Shown: positions 4,898-5,759 of the stretch, one piece after another
Layout of the letters: each line of letters opens with the position of its first letter
Numbering within the stretch: position 1 is the first letter of the stretch
NCBI GenBank assembly: GCA_021737245.1
Contig: JAIPEI010000256.1
Coordinates: 1-5,759, forward strand
DNA: 5,759 nt
Reading direction: 5' to 3'
DNA from: Deltaproteobacteria bacterium
GTDB taxonomy: Bacteria > Desulfobacterota > DSM-4660 > Desulfatiglandales > HGW-15
Notes under the pieces: model-generated
Databases searched by the model: none
What the model was told of the DNA's origin: nothing
The model's input: only the letters and a program-made list of their open reading frames with translations
Made by a program: the position numbers and the translations under genes

Positions 4898-5043
4898 CAT
4901 CAAAATGCACGGATCCGCCGCAATTCCACGCTTTCATGCGGGAGTCCGCTTCCGTTGTTCGTCTCATCCATGCACAATGAGCGGATTCAGGGCGCACCTG
5001 CTGGATCGTCATTCAGACCGGTGGACTTGAATGTTTCGAAAGC

Positions 5044-5759
5044 TTATTCGTCAACGCAGGGTTCCAGCCAGGACAGCCTCATTCCGCCTGTGTCCAGGAG
5101 GGCCGGAAGTCCGATGGGCAGGGGCAGGTTCCGGTTTCCGTGCCCCACCGGGAGACCGGCGACCACGGGAATGTCCAGGGGGGATAGATGCTCCATCAGC
5201 AGGGCAAGGAGATCCTCCACGGAATGGTCCCCGTCGAACTCTCCCAGGAGAAAACCCGACAGCCGCTCGAAGACGCCGCCCAGGGCCAGGTGGGTCAGCA
5301 TGCGGTCGATGCGGTAGAGCGGCTCGTGCGTCTCCTCGAGAAACAGGATGGCGCCGTCCAGGTCGGGCATGAAGGGCGTCCCCACCAGGTGGCTCACCAG
5401 GCTGAGGTTCCCCCCGAACACAGGGCCGGTCGCCCTGCCCTCCCGGATCACGCGGCCCCCGGGAAGGAGATCGATCTCAGGAGGCTCGCCCGCCTCGCAA
5501 ATCCATCGAAGGAGACGCTCGAGGTCTTGAACGGTTTCGCCGTGCAGCCCCTTCACCACCGGTCCATGGAAGGACACAAGCCCCGTGGCGGCGTGAAGAC
5601 CCCACAGCAGCGCGGTAACGTCGCTGTAGCCCACAAAGATCTTGGGACGGGCACGGATCAGGGAGAGGTCGATGCGGGGAAGCAGCCGGAGGCAGCCGTA
5701 CCCGCCGCGCGCGCAGAACACCGCCTTCACTTCGGGACGGGCGAACATGGTGTGGAGGT
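5044..5759 (-). CDS. ldcA: Muramoyltetrapeptide LD-carboxypeptidase (peptidase S66 family), N-terminus missing
   Basis: S66 peptidases remove the terminal D-Ala from murein tetrapeptides during cell-wall recycling, usually in the cytoplasm. The first 70-80 residues lie beyond the window, so the Met at 5748 is internal. Reading from that Met, CARGGYGCLRLLPRID (12-27) and FVGYSDVTALL (38-48) are the S66 nucleophile region, with Ser42 the expected catalytic serine. FHGPVV, FGGNLSLVSHLVGTP (111-125), ILFLEE (134-139, the likely catalytic Glu region) and YRIDRMLTHL follow. VGHGNRNLPLPIG (201-213) contains His203, the expected catalytic His. All three elements of the Ser-Glu-His triad are therefore present, and the visible part looks functional. 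The stop is TAA at 5046-5044. The related S66 microcin-immunity proteins (MccF) share the fold, so the exact substrate is inferred. It is separated from mlaE by 299 bases with a promoter, so it is probably a separate transcription unit. Confidence 0.93.
   Translation of the reverse strand, partial: LHTMFARPEVKAVFCARGGYGCLRLLPRIDLSLIRARPKIFVGYSDVTALLWGLHAATGLVSFHGPVVKGLHGETVQDLERLLRWICEAGEPPEIDLLPGGRVIREGRATGPVFGGNLSLVSHLVGTPFMPDLDGAILFLEETHEPLYRIDRMLTHLALGGVFERLSGFLLGEFDGDHSVEDLLALLMEHLSPLDIPVVAGLPVGHGNRNLPLPIGLPALLDTGGMRLSWLEPCVDE

Larger units (their letters stand above)
4745..5043. other. Intergenic regulatory region upstream of mlaE
   Basis: This 299-base gap separates the LD-carboxypeptidase from mlaE. 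It contains a well-formed minus-strand promoter (4870-4897), a leader with a GC-rich hairpin (4784-4802) and, near the upstream gene, the palindrome TTTCGAAA (5034-5041). No U-tailed terminator for the upstream gene is evident. A long open frame crosses the region on the minus strand in the mlaF frame. It has no recognisable domain and overlaps mlaE completely, so it is not called as a gene. Confidence 0.6.

Noticed and set aside
3888..5012. Long open frame on the minus strand continuing upstream from mlaF, overlapping all of mlaE
   Set aside because: The extra 375 codons read mlaE in the wrong frame, are rich in Gly/Arg/Asp/Pro as GC-rich shadow frames are, and contain no domain. mlaE itself is unmistakable in the other frame.
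5034..5043. TTTCGAAA palindrome as a terminator of the LD-carboxypeptidase gene
   Set aside because: It is too short, cannot form a loop of reasonable size and has no U-tract.

Overview
The window is a dense, GC-rich bacterial segment with every recognisable gene on the minus strand. It suggests a Gram-negative (diderm) organism, because it encodes an outer-membrane lipid-trafficking system and a murein-recycling peptidase. The style of the Mla proteins (short MlaD, MlaA in the same cluster) and a crotonase-family gene next to a cobalamin adenosyltransferase would fit a deltaproteobacterium / Desulfobacterota member. That placement is an inference from memory of the families, not something the sequence proves.

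Reading in the direction of transcription (high to low coordinates): (1) 5759-5044, the C-terminal three quarters of a peptidase S66 LD-carboxypeptidase, cut by the window edge. (2) 5043-4745, a 299-base gap with a strong sigma70-like promoter facing the next genes and a GC-rich leader. (3) 4744-1008, a five-gene cluster mlaE-mlaF-mlaD-mlaC-mlaA with gaps of 65, 51, 25 and 110 bases. It encodes the inner-membrane permease, its ATPase, the membrane-anchored MCE-domain protein, the periplasmic lipid carrier and the outer-membrane partner, which together form an almost complete phospholipid transport route between the two membranes. (4) 1007-722, a 286-base gap with a weak terminator-like stem, a GC-rich dyad and a possible promoter. 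(5) 721-179, a complete CobO/BtuR-type corrinoid adenosyltransferase whose stop codon sits in the loop of a 9-bp hairpin. (6) 95-1, the first 31 codons of an enoyl-CoA hydratase/isomerase (crotonase) family protein running off the window.

The most informative departures from the E. coli picture are in the Mla cluster. No mlaB (STAS) gene is present, and MlaF stops where the C-terminal extension of the E. coli protein would begin. MlaD also lacks the E. coli tail. MlaA has an ordinary signal-peptide-like N-terminus without a lipobox, then a roughly 70-residue charged linker. No mobile element, CRISPR array, tRNA or rRNA was seen. No clearly novel system was found; this is a conserved lipid-transport operon with some lineage-specific simplifications.
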